Notes under the pieces: model-generated
What the model was told of the DNA's origin: nothing
Database searches by the model: none
The model's input: the letters and a program-made list of their open reading frames with translations, nothing else
In this document: positions 46,099 through 55,788 of the stretch, one piece after another
Position numbering within the stretch: position 1 is the first letter of the stretch
Layout of the letters: each line of letters starts with the position of its first letter
Source: Leptospira bandrabouensis
Lineage (GTDB): Bacteria; Spirochaetota; Leptospiria; Leptospirales; Leptospiraceae
Direction of reading: 5' to 3'
NCBI RefSeq assembly: GCF_004770905.1
Contig: NZ_RQHT01000014.1
Span: 2,041,001 to 2,105,000 of the forward strand
Length of the DNA: 64,000 bases
Position numbers and translations under genes: made by a program

Positions 46099-48864
46099 AT
46101 GCCTGATACTATTACCGAAGACAAATCAAACAAAATCGCCGACAACGACAAACTAACACCTCTTTTTAATGAGGAAATTTATGTGCGTGCTGATGCAGGA
46201 ACGGTTCCCGTTTCTAAATTCAAAATCTTTGACGACGTCATTGATGCATATAAGGCAGAAAATCGTTTAGCAGAAGCTAAACAAAAAATTGAAGACCATT
46301 TCAAAGAACATCCTGAGTCCATCTCCGCCAAATACATGTTAATGATCATTTCTTTCATGGAAGATTCCATGGGAGATGCCAATTTGGTGAAGAACATTTT
46401 GGATGCTTTTAAAGCTCATGCAAAATGGACTATCATCGAATATATTACTGATTCCATTTTACGATTTGGGGATCATCGACTTGCACTCCGTGTGAAAGCA
46501 GAAGCACTTGATAAACTTAAGAAGAATAAAGAACTAAAAACCGTTCTTGAAAAACTCGCAAAACAAGATCGTAAGAACCCTGAGATTGCAAAAAAATATG
46601 GTTTTTCCATTATGGAAGAGGACAAACCGAAAGCGATCTCCTATCTCAAACTTGCCGTTGAGATGTATGCCAAAAATAAAGAGTACGTTCCGATGGAGGA
46701 AATTTGGCCGACCATCGTTCAAAACAATTATGAAGATGTTGCTTTCTTCGACAAAATGGAACGTATCCTTCTTGGACAAAGAGAAAAAACCAGGTTGGTT
46801 GGCCTTCTTTATCCAATTGTTGAACCTTTTAAGGCAATGGAAGACTGGGATCATGTCATCTACTTCTTAAAGAAAATTTTAGAACATGAACCTGCTTCTC
46901 AAAAAGCAAGAAACGAACTCATTCGTGCATACAAACAAAAATACGTAGCACATTCACTTCTAGAAGACTTCCTCAAAATGAGTGAACTTGGTAACAACCG
47001 TAAGCCGGTTAAACTTTGTATCACTAACTTCGAAAGAAATATCGTTTTTGATACCGGTAACTATGTAATGCATAGAAACTGGGGTGTTGGTAAAATCACT
47101 TCTATCTCCCAAACCGGTGATTCTATTTTTGTTGATTTTGAAGAGAAAAAGGATCATAAACTTTCGATCCAAATGGCGATCACTTCCCTCAAACCTTTGA
47201 AGAAAGATCATATTTGGGTGCAACATTACGAAGACAAACAAAGTATCAATGCTATGTTTGCTGAGAACTTACCTGAGTTTTTAAAACAACTTCTGAAATC
47301 CTATGACAACCGAATGATCATTGGAGACATGAAGAATGAACTCATTGGAACTTTCTTAAAAGCAGATGAGTGGTCTAAATGGTGGGCGAAGGTGAAATCG
47401 GTTCTTAAAAAAGAAGCGAACATCGGAATGAATCCTAAGAAAAAGGATGAAGTCGTTTATCATGAAAAACCAATCACTCATGCAGAAACTCTGACTCAAA
47501 AATTCCAAGCTACAACTGATGCTAATAAAAAATTAGAAATTGCTATGGAAGCGGTTCGTGATGCTGAGGAAGCGGCAGAAGCTGCTGATTTTTTCATCTC
47601 TCATTATATCGAAGAAGAAGCGGCAAGAGATTCTGTTCGAAAACTTTCTGCTTATCTTTATTTAGAGGAAGCTGGTAAAGCTTGGCCAACAGAAGAATTT
47701 TCACATAAGATTCGTGAACAAGAACTAGCTACTCTCATCCAATCTCTTTCGAAAGATGACGCTTTAAAAATTTCCAAGGCTTTGGAAAACACGGATATCA
47801 AAAAAGGATTTAAAGATCTCATTCGTGAACACCACCCAGAAGCGATTAATATTCTGATTGGACTTCTTTTTGAAGTTCCGGTAAAGGTTAACCGATCGGT
47901 TTTCCAAAACTTGGTAGCAGATGAAAAGTTTGCCGAACTCAATTTGTTTGTTGAGACTGTTTGTAATAAATCTAAAGAAAACCCAGAAGTTTTCCTTTGG
48001 GTGGCAAAATCGATTCTTTCTCATGCATGGAAGTTTGATTGGTTGAAAGTAAGTGAGGAAGATTTAGTTCTTCGAGTGTTCCGTATTTTAAAACCTCTTG
48101 CGAAGATCGAAGACAAAGGCACCAAACTCAAAAACCAAGCAATGGACATTTTGTTTGGTAAGGATAATAGTCTTCTTCGTGACATCTTAACGAACGCAGA
48201 CGATGAATATGTTCGTAAACTTTTTGCTCTTTTCAAAGAAGTTCCTTATGTAACTGATTTAGAAAAAGACCAACTATATGCTCTTATCAACGAACTAAAA
48301 CCAAACATTGTTTGGGACGAGTATGATTCAGAAGAAGATGCAGATGATGATCCATTAGCAAACCTTCCAACCGATGTAGTACTTGTGACTCGTCGTGCTT
48401 TTAATGCGAAGAAACTTGAGTTTGAACATCTCGTAAACGTGGAGATGGCAGAAAACTCTCGTGATATCGGTGAGGCCCAGGAAAAAGGGGACTTACGAGA
48501 AAACGCAGAATACAAAGCAGCGATGGAAAAACAAGCTCAGTTACAAGCGGCCATCAAACGATTGGAAGCAGAGCTTAAAAGTGCAAGGATCCTTGATTTA
48601 AGTGATGTCAAATCTGACAAAGTGGGAATCGGAACCACAGTGCGTTTGAAAAACAAACAGACTGGAGAAGTAGTAACGTATTCCATTCTCGGAGCTTGGG
48701 ATGCGGACACAGAAAAGAATATCATTTCTTATCAGTCTCCACTGGCAAAATCACTTCTAGGAAAACACACTGGAAACGAAGCAACTCTCGTGTTCGGTGC
48801 CACCGAAACGGTATACGAAGTATTAGATATTACTCGTTATTCCATGACAGGACAAGAGGCCTGA
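46099..48864 (+). CDS. greA: GreA transcript-cleavage factor fused to a long helical N-terminal region (921 aa)
   Basis: The last 160 residues are a complete GreA/GreB: a coiled coil with IGEAQEKGDLRENAEYKAAM carrying the tip Asp and Glu needed for RNA cleavage by RNA polymerase, then the FKBP-like C-terminal domain (VGIGTTVRLKNKQTGEVVTY, SPLAKSLLGKHTGNEA). The 760 residues before it are helical with TPR-like units (LAEAKQKIEDHFKEHPES, PKAISYLKLAVEMYAK) and a small beta domain near 310-370 (VMHRNWGVGKITSISQTGDS). A large GreA of this kind is known in Borrelia (BB0132). Function of the extension is unknown. GAGGGAGA precedes the ATG. Confidence 0.9.
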   Translation: MPDTITEDKSNKIADNDKLTPLFNEEIYVRADAGTVPVSKFKIFDDVIDAYKAENRLAEAKQKIEDHFKEHPESISAKYMLMIISFMEDSMGDANLVKNILDAFKAHAKWTIIEYITDSILRFGDHRLALRVKAEALDKLKKNKELKTVLEKLAKQDRKNPEIAKKYGFSIMEEDKPKAISYLKLAVEMYAKNKEYVPMEEIWPTIVQNNYEDVAFFDKMERILLGQREKTRLVGLLYPIVEPFKAMEDWDHVIYFLKKILEHEPASQKARNELIRAYKQKYVAHSLLEDFLKMSELGNNRKPVKLCITNFERNIVFDTGNYVMHRNWGVGKITSISQTGDSIFVDFEEKKDHKLSIQMAITSLKPLKKDHIWVQHYEDKQSINAMFAENLPEFLKQLLKSYDNRMIIGDMKNELIGTFLKADEWSKWWAKVKSVLKKEANIGMNPKKKDEVVYHEKPITHAETLTQKFQATTDANKKLEIAMEAVRDAEEAAEAADFFISHYIEEEAARDSVRKLSAYLYLEEAGKAWPTEEFSHKIREQELATLIQSLSKDDALKISKALENTDIKKGFKDLIREHHPEAINILIGLLFEVPVKVNRSVFQNLVADEKFAELNLFVETVCNKSKENPEVFLWVAKSILSHAWKFDWLKVSEEDLVLRVFRILKPLAKIEDKGTKLKNQAMDILFGKDNSLLRDILTNADDEYVRKLFALFKEVPYVTDLEKDQLYALINELKPNIVWDEYDSEEDADDDPLANLPTDVVLVTRRAFNAKKLEFEHLVNVEMAENSRDIGEAQEKGDLRENAEYKAAMEKQAQLQAAIKRLEAELKSARILDLSDVKSDKVGIGTTVRLKNKQTGEVVTYSILGAWDADTEKNIISYQSPLAKSLLGKHTGNEATLVFGATETVYEVLDITRYSMTGQEA

Positions 48865-50648
48865 AGTTCCTCACTCCATCCGCTAGTAGAAATTAAATCT
48901 ACAAACGGTTCGGAAACATTTCCGGCGAAGTCAAAGGCCTTAGCTTCCAAAAGAAGATAAGGCCTTTCTTTTTGTAGGCTTTTCGGAATGGTAACTCGTA
49001 TGGCGCGTCTATCGGGATCATACTCATAAGGATAAGTTTGTCCATCGATCGTAAGATCAACACTAGTTCGAAATCCGCTTCCTGTATCTCCCAATACATA
49101 ATACCTGTCTTCAAAACAATGGTTTCTTACTTCTGGAAGTTCGATATAACGTGCAAGAGAAGTCATAGGAAAAATCGTGGGTGGTGTTTCATCACTTAAA
49201 ACCATAATGTATCCAAGTTTTGTTAGTCTAAAGCTAAACCCATTTGCTTTTTTCTTATGTGTGATGGATTGGAATTTTCCAATAGAAGAATCATAAAAAT
49301 AAAGGGATTCTTTGTTTGTTGGCATATAACCAATGTTCCATTCTCCAAGGCCCTCTCCTTTCCAACTCATTTTTTTAGTATCGATTTGGTAGATTTTCCC
49401 TTTAAGCGGTAAACCTGTTGGAATTTTAAAAGGAACTTCTTTTTCACTAACTTCCGTCAGAAGTAAAGATCCTTCCCCGGAAACTTCGGTTTTGGAAAAA
49501 TCTAAAATAATTTTCCCATCATTGGAACTATATTTGTTTCCAGTTCTTTTGTTTTTGGAGAATCGATTTGTTTCCGTTTCATTTTTTTCATGAACCACTT
49601 TAAAAAATACGGATGATTTGTTCCCTGTGGCATCTCGAAGCGATAACTCGAGTTGTAATGTTTCTTTGGGTTTGTATCCTTCCAGATCTAAGGAAAAACC
49701 TTCTTCTTTAAAGTTTTTTGACTGTTCATACATATGATAAAAATAGACAGGTGGGGCAAGGGAAGACCTGTTGATATCATAAAACTGGTGTTTTTTGGAA
49801 CCATCTTCGTAAGATAAAAAATCAAAATTACGACTGAAGATTGGTGATCCATTCACAGACAAATCCATTCCATACACATTGTTTTTATTACGGGAACGAA
49901 TAAAATCATATCCACTCATTCGAAAGCGAATCTTCCCCGTAAGCGGAATGGACTCAAATAACTCACCTGAATCTGTATATAAATCATATTTACCTTTTGT
50001 TTTTTCCTTTGCTGTAAGAAGGATTGGATTTTCTAAATGATCTCCTTCCAAATACAAAGAAAGGATGGTGGGAGGAGTGGTATCTTTTTGATGGATTTCT
50101 GGAAAGTAAAGGGGATTGATGATTCCTTTTTCGGATCGAAATTCCAAATGAAGGTGAGAAATCCCCGATCCGGATTCTCCTGTTTTACCGAGAGAAGTAC
50201 CTTTTTTTACAGAAAACATTCCTGGTGTGAGTTTCAGTTGGAATCCGGTTGGATCTCCCATAAGTAGGACCGCTCTGCGTAAAAGTTCTAAATCATACAA
50301 ACTACCACCAAAGGAATGTAAGTGGGCATATTTGGATTTAACTTTGTATTTTGGATTGTAAAGGTTAAGAGAAAGACCATAACCTGTTTTAGAATAACTG
50401 ATTTCTTCAATATAACCATCAAACGTAGCTAAGATGCTATGACCATTGAGCCCATAAGATTTAAAATCCGATCCCAAATGTAAATTGTGATTTCGAATTT
50501 CGGCAAAGGTTCCTGATACAGGTGAGTAATAGGGAAGGGGAAAACCCACTTCATTTGGGGGAATCTCTGGAATTTTTGATTGGCTTAAAAGGGCCAACGG
50601 GCAGAGACATAGCAAAAAAATGTGACGACACAAAGGAGAAAACCTCAT
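48837..50648 (-). CDS. M23-family (LytM) peptidase-like exported protein (603 aa)
   Basis: A signal peptide (HIFLLCLCPLALLSQS) opens the protein. The LytM domain (about 45-190) has the zinc ligands HLGSDF (H57, D61) and SHLHLEFRSE, and the active-site KYAHLHSFGGS. It would cut peptidoglycan cross-links. The C-terminal 400 residues are beta-rich, with Ig-like pattern DYTTP-like repeats (DTTPPTILSLYLEGD, DETPPTIFPMTS) and TYPYEYDPDRRAIRVTIP, and probably bind or regulate. The 3' end overlaps the GreA gene on the other strand by 28 nt. Confidence 0.85.
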   Translation of the reverse strand: MRFSPLCRHIFLLCLCPLALLSQSKIPEIPPNEVGFPLPYYSPVSGTFAEIRNHNLHLGSDFKSYGLNGHSILATFDGYIEEISYSKTGYGLSLNLYNPKYKVKSKYAHLHSFGGSLYDLELLRRAVLLMGDPTGFQLKLTPGMFSVKKGTSLGKTGESGSGISHLHLEFRSEKGIINPLYFPEIHQKDTTPPTILSLYLEGDHLENPILLTAKEKTKGKYDLYTDSGELFESIPLTGKIRFRMSGYDFIRSRNKNNVYGMDLSVNGSPIFSRNFDFLSYEDGSKKHQFYDINRSSLAPPVYFYHMYEQSKNFKEEGFSLDLEGYKPKETLQLELSLRDATGNKSSVFFKVVHEKNETETNRFSKNKRTGNKYSSNDGKIILDFSKTEVSGEGSLLLTEVSEKEVPFKIPTGLPLKGKIYQIDTKKMSWKGEGLGEWNIGYMPTNKESLYFYDSSIGKFQSITHKKKANGFSFRLTKLGYIMVLSDETPPTIFPMTSLARYIELPEVRNHCFEDRYYVLGDTGSGFRTSVDLTIDGQTYPYEYDPDRRAIRVTIPKSLQKERPYLLLEAKAFDFAGNVSEPFVDLISTSGWSEELQASCPVME

Positions 50649-50771
50649 GGGAGAATGAGAATCCTCCCACTTCCTTTGTCATGTCTTTCCTGAAATCTAA
50701 AGAATTTCCCTTCGTTTCGATTCCCTTGACAAACTAGACTTAGGACCTAAGATGACAGGGAACATTTCACT

Positions 50772-51323
50772 ATGAAACAAGGCATTTTATCCTTACTTAT
50801 TTTCGCCTTTACTGGTTGTGCCTTTTTATCCAGAGAACCGGGCAGACCTCCAAAAATTGATGGAGTCCCCGTCCCTGATTCCAAACGGATGATCTATATT
50901 CAAAATGTGAGAAACAATACCTACTCACCGGGAATGCACACTCGCCTTACCCAAATGATTATGGAAGAAATTGACAGACGAGGAAGGTTTATCACAACCC
51001 GTGAAAAAACTCTCGCGAAATACAGGTTGTATGCAGAGATTGTTCACTACCAACAGGTCGGAGATCTTATGGATCTTGCCGACAGACAAATTACCTCGGA
51101 ACTATTTGTAGTCACTCGGGTGGAGATCATTGAGGCGGAGACGGGAAACAAAATCCCTATGGAACGCAGTGAAATTCCTGGACGAGTTCATTTTTCTACT
51201 CAGATTGGATTTCGGGAATCAGAATTGGAAGCTCAGAATCGCCTGCTTCGGGTGATGGCACTTCGAATTGCTGAAGAATCAGAGAGAGCTTGGTATTATT
51301 CTCTTTCTGGGAATTTGAATTAG
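50772..51323 (+). CDS. LptE-like lipoprotein (183 aa)
   Basis: A short signal peptide ends in the lipobox FTGC (residues 13-16). The mature protein resembles LptE, the lipoprotein that plugs LptD in lipopolysaccharide export: RMIYIQNVRNNTYSPGMHTR, LTQMIMEEIDRRGRFITT, and an outer strand ELFVVTRVEIIEA. The C-terminal helix (RLLRVMALRIAEESERAWYY) matches the end of the family. Family assignment is by pattern and is not certain. It is followed 22 nt later by the Fur-family gene. Confidence 0.65.
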   Translation: MKQGILSLLIFAFTGCAFLSREPGRPPKIDGVPVPDSKRMIYIQNVRNNTYSPGMHTRLTQMIMEEIDRRGRFITTREKTLAKYRLYAEIVHYQQVGDLMDLADRQITSELFVVTRVEIIEAETGNKIPMERSEIPGRVHFSTQIGFRESELEAQNRLLRVMALRIAEESERAWYYSLSGNLN

Positions 51324-51345
51324 TTGAATCATTAGGAGATAAACC

Positions 51346-51825
51346 TTGCAAAACGATCCGATTGCCAACGACGACACAAAAAAAGAGATGCTCGCCTTCG
51401 AAGAGTATTTGAAAGAAAAAGGTCTAAAGATTACCAACCAACGTTTGTTAGTTGCGCAAAAGATTTTTTCTTCTCACAATCATTTTACAGCCGAAGGTCT
51501 TTTGGATGAACTAAAAGACAATAAGGATCGAATTTCCAAGGCTACCATTTATAGAATCCTTGCGATTATGGTTGAAGCAGGATTACTGGAAGAACACGAT
51601 TTTGGTAAAGATTACAAATACTATGAACATATCATTGGTCATGAACACCATGATCATATCATTTGTATGCAATGTGGTCGTATTGTAGAATTCATCGATG
51701 AACGAATTGAAGAATTACAAAACAAAGCTGCTTCTGAAAATGGATTTACCATCACTGGACATAGTTTGAATATTTTTGGTAATTGTTTGAACTTTGCAAC
51801 TTGCGAACATAAAATCAAAAAATAG
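51346..51825 (+). CDS. Fur-family metal- or peroxide-responsive repressor (159 aa)
   Basis: The N-terminal winged helix ([40 protein letters not shown]) and the C-terminal metal-binding domain ([34 protein letters not shown]) are clearly Fur/PerR-like. The His cluster forms the regulatory site; the two Cys pairs form the structural zinc site. Fur, PerR and Zur cannot be told apart by eye. It begins with TTG, supported by AGGAGAT at 7-8 nt. Its stop overlaps the GTG of tgt by one base (TAGTG). Confidence 0.88.
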   Translation: MQNDPIANDDTKKEMLAFEEYLKEKGLKITNQRLLVAQKIFSSHNHFTAEGLLDELKDNKDRISKATIYRILAIMVEAGLLEEHDFGKDYKYYEHIIGHEHHDHIICMQCGRIVEFIDERIEELQNKAASENGFTITGHSLNIFGNCLNFATCEHKIKK

Positions 51826-52940
51826 TGTCTTCTATTTTTAAAGAAAAATCGAAAGACCCTGGATCTTACGCAAGGACTGGAACACTCATACTTAACGGAG
51901 TTCAAATTGAAACTCCTATCTTTATGCCGGTGGGAACCAGGGGTAGTATCAAATCGCTTTCTTCCTCAGACATCGATGAACTAGGTTATAACTTAATCCT
52001 AGCCAATACCTATCATTTATATTTAAAACCAGGAAAAGAAGTTTTAGATCACTTTCATGGTCTTAAAAACTTCATGTCTTATAAGAGGGCATTACTCACC
52101 GATTCCGGTGGATTCCAGGTATTCAGTTTAGCCAGTCTCTTTAAATTTGAAGATGACGGAGTCAGATTCCAATCTCATATTGATGGAAGCCATCATAAAT
52201 TCACACCTTCCTCTGTCATAGATATGCAACGTTCCATAGGCTCCGATATCATGATGGTCCTTGATGATTGTGCTCCTTATGGAAGTGATTTAAAACGATT
52301 GGAATTGGCTTTGGAGAGAACCCATCGCTGGGCCTTGGAATCCTATCACTATTGGATGGAGAAACCCAATGGACAGAATGTATTTCCGATTGTCCAAGGT
52401 GGAGTTAATGAATCCTTAAGGAAACGAAGTTTAGATACATTACAAAATATCGATTTTCCTGGAATTGCCATTGGAGGCCTTAGTGTTGGAGAACCAAGAC
52501 CGGAATACATTCGAATTTTAGAATGTATGGCACCATTTTTTGACAACGCTCGCCCGAGATATTTGATGGGTGTCGGTACGGTTGTCGATATATTGGAAGG
52601 TGTAAAGAACGGAATCGACATGTTCGACTGTGTTCTACCGACAAGAAATGCACGAAATGGGCAAGTATTCACTTCTCAGGGCAAAATCAATTTGCGAAAT
52701 GAATCACATCGTTTGTCAGAAAGCCCCATTGACCCAGAGTGTGGATGTAAGGTATGTAAAACATATAGCCTTGGCTATATCCGGCATCTACATAAGGTGA
52801 AGGAATTGACTGCCTTTTCGCTCTCAACGTATCATAACTTATATTTTATGCAAAGCTTCATGGAAAAGATGCGAAAGTCCATAGAAATAGGCAATTTTCA
52901 GGGTTTTTATGACCATTGGAAAAATTTGTTTGGTAGCTAA
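51825..52940 (+). CDS. tgt: queuine tRNA-ribosyltransferase
   Basis: Tgt exchanges guanine-34 for preQ1 in the anticodon of tRNAs with GUN anticodons. Signatures are [41 protein letters not shown] with the catalytic Asp-proximal region, [11 protein letters not shown] and [17 protein letters not shown] (catalytic Asp). The zinc site is [10 protein letters not shown] with a downstream His. Length 371 is normal. It starts with GTG, sharing a base with the Fur-family stop, so their translation is coupled. Confidence 0.96.
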   Translation: MSSIFKEKSKDPGSYARTGTLILNGVQIETPIFMPVGTRGSIKSLSSSDIDELGYNLILANTYHLYLKPGKEVLDHFHGLKNFMSYKRALLTDSGGFQVFSLASLFKFEDDGVRFQSHIDGSHHKFTPSSVIDMQRSIGSDIMMVLDDCAPYGSDLKRLELALERTHRWALESYHYWMEKPNGQNVFPIVQGGVNESLRKRSLDTLQNIDFPGIAIGGLSVGEPRPEYIRILECMAPFFDNARPRYLMGVGTVVDILEGVKNGIDMFDCVLPTRNARNGQVFTSQGKINLRNESHRLSESPIDPECGCKVCKTYSLGYIRHLHKVKELTAFSLSTYHNLYFMQSFMEKMRKSIEIGNFQGFYDHWKNLFGS

Positions 52941-52950
52941 AATTATTAGG

Positions 52951-52979
52951 TTGACGTATCTCTTTTTTTTGAATGCAAT
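52951..52979 (+). promoter_or_regulatory. candidate sigma70-type promoter of the STAS gene
   Basis: TTGACG (52951-52956) is followed by a 17-nt spacer containing an eight-T run and TGCAAT (52974-52979). The -10 is imperfect. It lies between the tgt stop and the STAS start. Confidence 0.4.
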
Positions 52980-53033
52980 TGTACCGTCATTTCTACATAG
53001 ATTGTAGCTTCATTGAGGAGTCTCTAGACACAC

Positions 53034-53369
53034 ATGGAAATTACCAGAAGGGAAAAAGATAAAATCGTAGTCCTCGATATTAACGGGGAAATCGACCTTT
53101 ATAACGCGCCTGAGATCAAGGATGTAATCGCTAAATTGATCGAAGAACAAAAGTATTGCATCGTCATCAATCTCGAGAAGGTATCTTACATCGACTCTTC
53201 CGGAATTGGAGCTTTAATTTCAAGTTTGTCCAACTTGAAGAAATACCAAGGTGGGCTGAAAATTATCAACGTAGCAGGTTCTGTTCGTAAGGTATTTGAA
53301 CTCACTAAGTTAACTTCATTTTTTGAAATTTTTGACAGCGAAGACGAAGCCGTCACAGCTTTTAAGTAA
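53034..53369 (+). CDS. STAS-domain anti-sigma factor antagonist (111 aa)
   Basis: The product is a lone STAS domain of the SpoIIAA/RsbV type: KIVVLDINGEIDLYNAPEIK, then INLEKVSYIDSSGIGALIS. The Ser of DSSG (54-57) is the phosphorylation site used by RsbW-type kinases and reversed by SpoIIE-type phosphatases. Length is typical. No kinase or sigma factor gene is adjacent; the RsbW-like gene at 25.6 kb and the phosphatase at 34.2 kb are possible partners. A GAGGAG lies about 14 nt upstream of the ATG. Confidence 0.92.
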   Translation: MEITRREKDKIVVLDINGEIDLYNAPEIKDVIAKLIEEQKYCIVINLEKVSYIDSSGIGALISSLSNLKKYQGGLKIINVAGSVRKVFELTKLTSFFEIFDSEDEAVTAFK

Positions 53370-53434
53370 CAGGGGAAGCGTATTTGCGCTTCTCTCTTAC
53401 AAAATCCCCCCGAAGAAACATTAAGGAGTTTGTT

Positions 53435-54853
53435 ATGTTAAGAAAGAAAAAGACAGCGGTCTTTCTCTCTGGATTGGTATTGTTTTCTGTTGGATTCGTT
53501 AATTGCGCTCAAGAATTGCCATTAAAAGAACTAGCTCTGGCAAAATCGCAGGTGGAAAGAGCGGAAAGACTTTCAGCAGAAGAATTTGCACCGGAAGAAT
53601 ATTCGGAAGCTAAAAAAAGTTTGGCCTCTGCCAATGAATTTGCAGCTGAAGAGAAAGCATCCGATTCTAAAAAAAGTGCAGACTATGCCATTTCTAAAGC
53701 TTATGATGCTTTAGAAAAAACATTACCAAAACTTGCAGCAAAGTCTCGTGAAGAAGCAGTGACTGCCATTGATGCAGCTGACGAAGCTTATGCTTCCGAA
53801 TACACTCCTGAAGAATTTAAAAAAGCAGTAGCTTCTCGTGATGCTGGGGAAACCAAGTTAGCACAAGCAGATGCAAGCCTTGCCTCTTACCTTCGTGAAG
53901 ACAAAGATGAAACGGCAAAAGAACTAAAACGTACAGTTGCCTTACAAGAATATGAAGACGCACATAATAGTTTTGTAGAAGCAGCAAAGATCAGCCAAGA
54001 TGCAAAAAAAGTGGCTCTTGACAGGTCAGGTTCTATGCGCCAATCTGCGGATGAAGTAGATGCATTATTAGAAAAAGCTTATACGTATTCTAAAGGCGGA
54101 AATCCTGCCATTGATGAAGAAAAAGCCAAAATTGCTTCGGCAAGAGAAGACATTGAAGCTGGCAGGTTAAAAACTGCTGATGAAAAAATTAAATCTGCTC
54201 GTTTAGCTTCCGCAGCACTCCTAGCAGATGCAGTGAAAGACCACGCTAAAAACCGTAACATGCAAGCGCGTGAAGTGGTTGAAGATGCAAATGCTCGGTT
54301 TAGCGAATTAAACGCGGAAACTTACCTGAAATCAAATGCAAAAGAATCTTATGCAAGCACTCAAGAAAACCTAGGTGCTTCTAATGAGTCTCTAAAAGCC
54401 TCTGAAAATTTATTAGAACAAGAAAAGTTCGATGATTCTATTGCGCAATCAGAAGAAGCCATCCGTTTGGCGGAAATCTCCATTGATCAAATCGAAACTT
54501 TAAAAGGGAAAACTACTGTTGCGAAAAAAGATCGTAAAACAGTCGAAAATGATACAACAGCGAACACTACCACTACAACAAATTCCCCAGAAGAGACAAC
54601 TGACAAAGCTTCTTCTTCACAAGTGGAAGAATTAACTGGTGGTTGGAAACGTTACACTGTAGAAAAATCAAATCCTGCCGATTGCCTTTGGAGAATTGCT
54701 GATAGAGAAGATATCTATAATGATGCGAAACTTTGGCCAAGAATTTTTGAAGCAAACCGTAAATCGATTCGTAACAAAAACTTAATTTATCCAAAACAAA
54801 AATTAAATATCCCTCCGAAAACAGGGAAAATTGGAAAAGCTCCTAAGGCGTAA
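53435..54853 (+). CDS. LysM-containing lipoprotein with Ala/Glu-rich helical repeats (472 aa)
   Basis: The signal peptide ends in VGFVNC, a spirochaetal lipobox. The next 360 residues are Ala/Glu/Lys-rich helices with repeated phrases such as EEFAPEEYSEAKKSLASANE and SEYTPEEFKKAVASRDAGE, likely long alpha-helical hairpins. A Thr-rich linker (about 375-410) leads to a LysM-like domain (RYTVEKSNPADCLWRIADRE, LWPRIFEANR, NLIYPKQKLNIPP) that binds peptidoglycan. AAGGAG 6 nt before the ATG at 53435 fixes the start rather than an upstream in-frame codon at 53384. It may tether the outer membrane to the wall. Confidence 0.85.
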   Translation: MLRKKKTAVFLSGLVLFSVGFVNCAQELPLKELALAKSQVERAERLSAEEFAPEEYSEAKKSLASANEFAAEEKASDSKKSADYAISKAYDALEKTLPKLAAKSREEAVTAIDAADEAYASEYTPEEFKKAVASRDAGETKLAQADASLASYLREDKDETAKELKRTVALQEYEDAHNSFVEAAKISQDAKKVALDRSGSMRQSADEVDALLEKAYTYSKGGNPAIDEEKAKIASAREDIEAGRLKTADEKIKSARLASAALLADAVKDHAKNRNMQAREVVEDANARFSELNAETYLKSNAKESYASTQENLGASNESLKASENLLEQEKFDDSIAQSEEAIRLAEISIDQIETLKGKTTVAKKDRKTVENDTTANTTTTTNSPEETTDKASSSQVEELTGGWKRYTVEKSNPADCLWRIADREDIYNDAKLWPRIFEANRKSIRNKNLIYPKQKLNIPPKTGKIGKAPKA

Positions 54854-54872
54854 ACAGGTCTTAGGTGAAAGG

Positions 54873-54905
54873 AAAAAAAGCTGTCGTAAAGACAGCTTTT
54901 TTTTT
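54873..54905 (+). terminator. intrinsic terminator after the LysM lipoprotein gene
   Basis: GCTGTC/GACAGC forms the core stem with loop GTAAA, extended by seven A pairing with the T-run. Nine T follow the stem. It is 20 nt past the stop codon and ahead of nadC. Confidence 0.9.
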
Positions 54906-54924
54906 GTCTAAAAAATAGGAAAAT

Positions 54925-55788
54925 ATGATCAGAGGATATACAACACCTGTCACAGAAATTTCAGAAAAAGACTTTGAGGCTCTGGTTACCCTTGCCTTAG
55001 AAGAAGATTTGCCTGCAGGAGATATCACTACAGATTCTCTATTCAACTCGAATGAAAGTTGTAAAGCTGAGTTACTTGCCAAAGAAGAAGGGGTTTTGTG
55101 CGGACTTGCCGTAATACATTGTCTCATTGGAAAAACCAAAGCGAATGTAAAATGGAAACCAACTCTTTCCGATGGAACAGCCCTTACCAAGGGAGCCGTC
55201 ATTGGAACTTTGGAAGGATCCCTTGTAGACGTTCTTAAGATGGAAAGAATCCTATTGAATTTTATACAATACCTCTCTGGAATTGCGACAAATGCAAGTA
55301 AGGTGACAAAAGAATTTCCCAATCTCCTGATTTTAGATACAAGAAAAACTCTTCCTGGTTATAGAAAACTGGCTAAGTATGCAGTGTATATGGGAGGAGG
55401 AGCCAATCACCGCTTAAATTTGTCTGAGATGGCCATGTTAAAGGACAATCATGTCGCAAAAGCAGGATCCATCCAATCTGCTGTACAAATTGTTCGAAAT
55501 GCTAATCCAGGCAAAAAAATAGAACTAGAAATAGATGGCCTATCGCAGGTTAGTGAAGCTATCGCCTCAAATCCTGATATTATTTTGTTAGATAATTTTT
55601 CCGATTCAGATACAGAAAAAGCAATTGAACTCATCAAAGAGAAATCATCAAAAATTCGTATTGAATGTTCTGGTGGGATCACTCCTGATAAATTAAAATT
55701 TCTATCTAAATTTCAAGATATAGGTGTGAGTATGGGTTATTTAACTCATACGGTAAAATTTTTAGATATAAGTTTGGACATTAAATAA
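54925..55788 (+). CDS. nadC: nicotinate-nucleotide pyrophosphorylase (carboxylating)
   Basis: NadC converts quinolinate and PRPP to nicotinate mononucleotide in NAD synthesis. The 287-residue protein shows EEDLPAGDITTDSLF, LLNFIQYLSGIAT, LDTRKTLPGYRKLAKYAV and GGGANHRLNLSEMAMLKDNH, and ends with VSMGYLTHTVKFLDISLDI; all are strong NadC signatures. Length is normal. Its stop overlaps the start of rel by one base. Confidence 0.95.
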   Translation: MIRGYTTPVTEISEKDFEALVTLALEEDLPAGDITTDSLFNSNESCKAELLAKEEGVLCGLAVIHCLIGKTKANVKWKPTLSDGTALTKGAVIGTLEGSLVDVLKMERILLNFIQYLSGIATNASKVTKEFPNLLILDTRKTLPGYRKLAKYAVYMGGGANHRLNLSEMAMLKDNHVAKAGSIQSAVQIVRNANPGKKIELEIDGLSQVSEAIASNPDIILLDNFSDSDTEKAIELIKEKSSKIRIECSGGITPDKLKFLSKFQDIGVSMGYLTHTVKFLDISLDIK

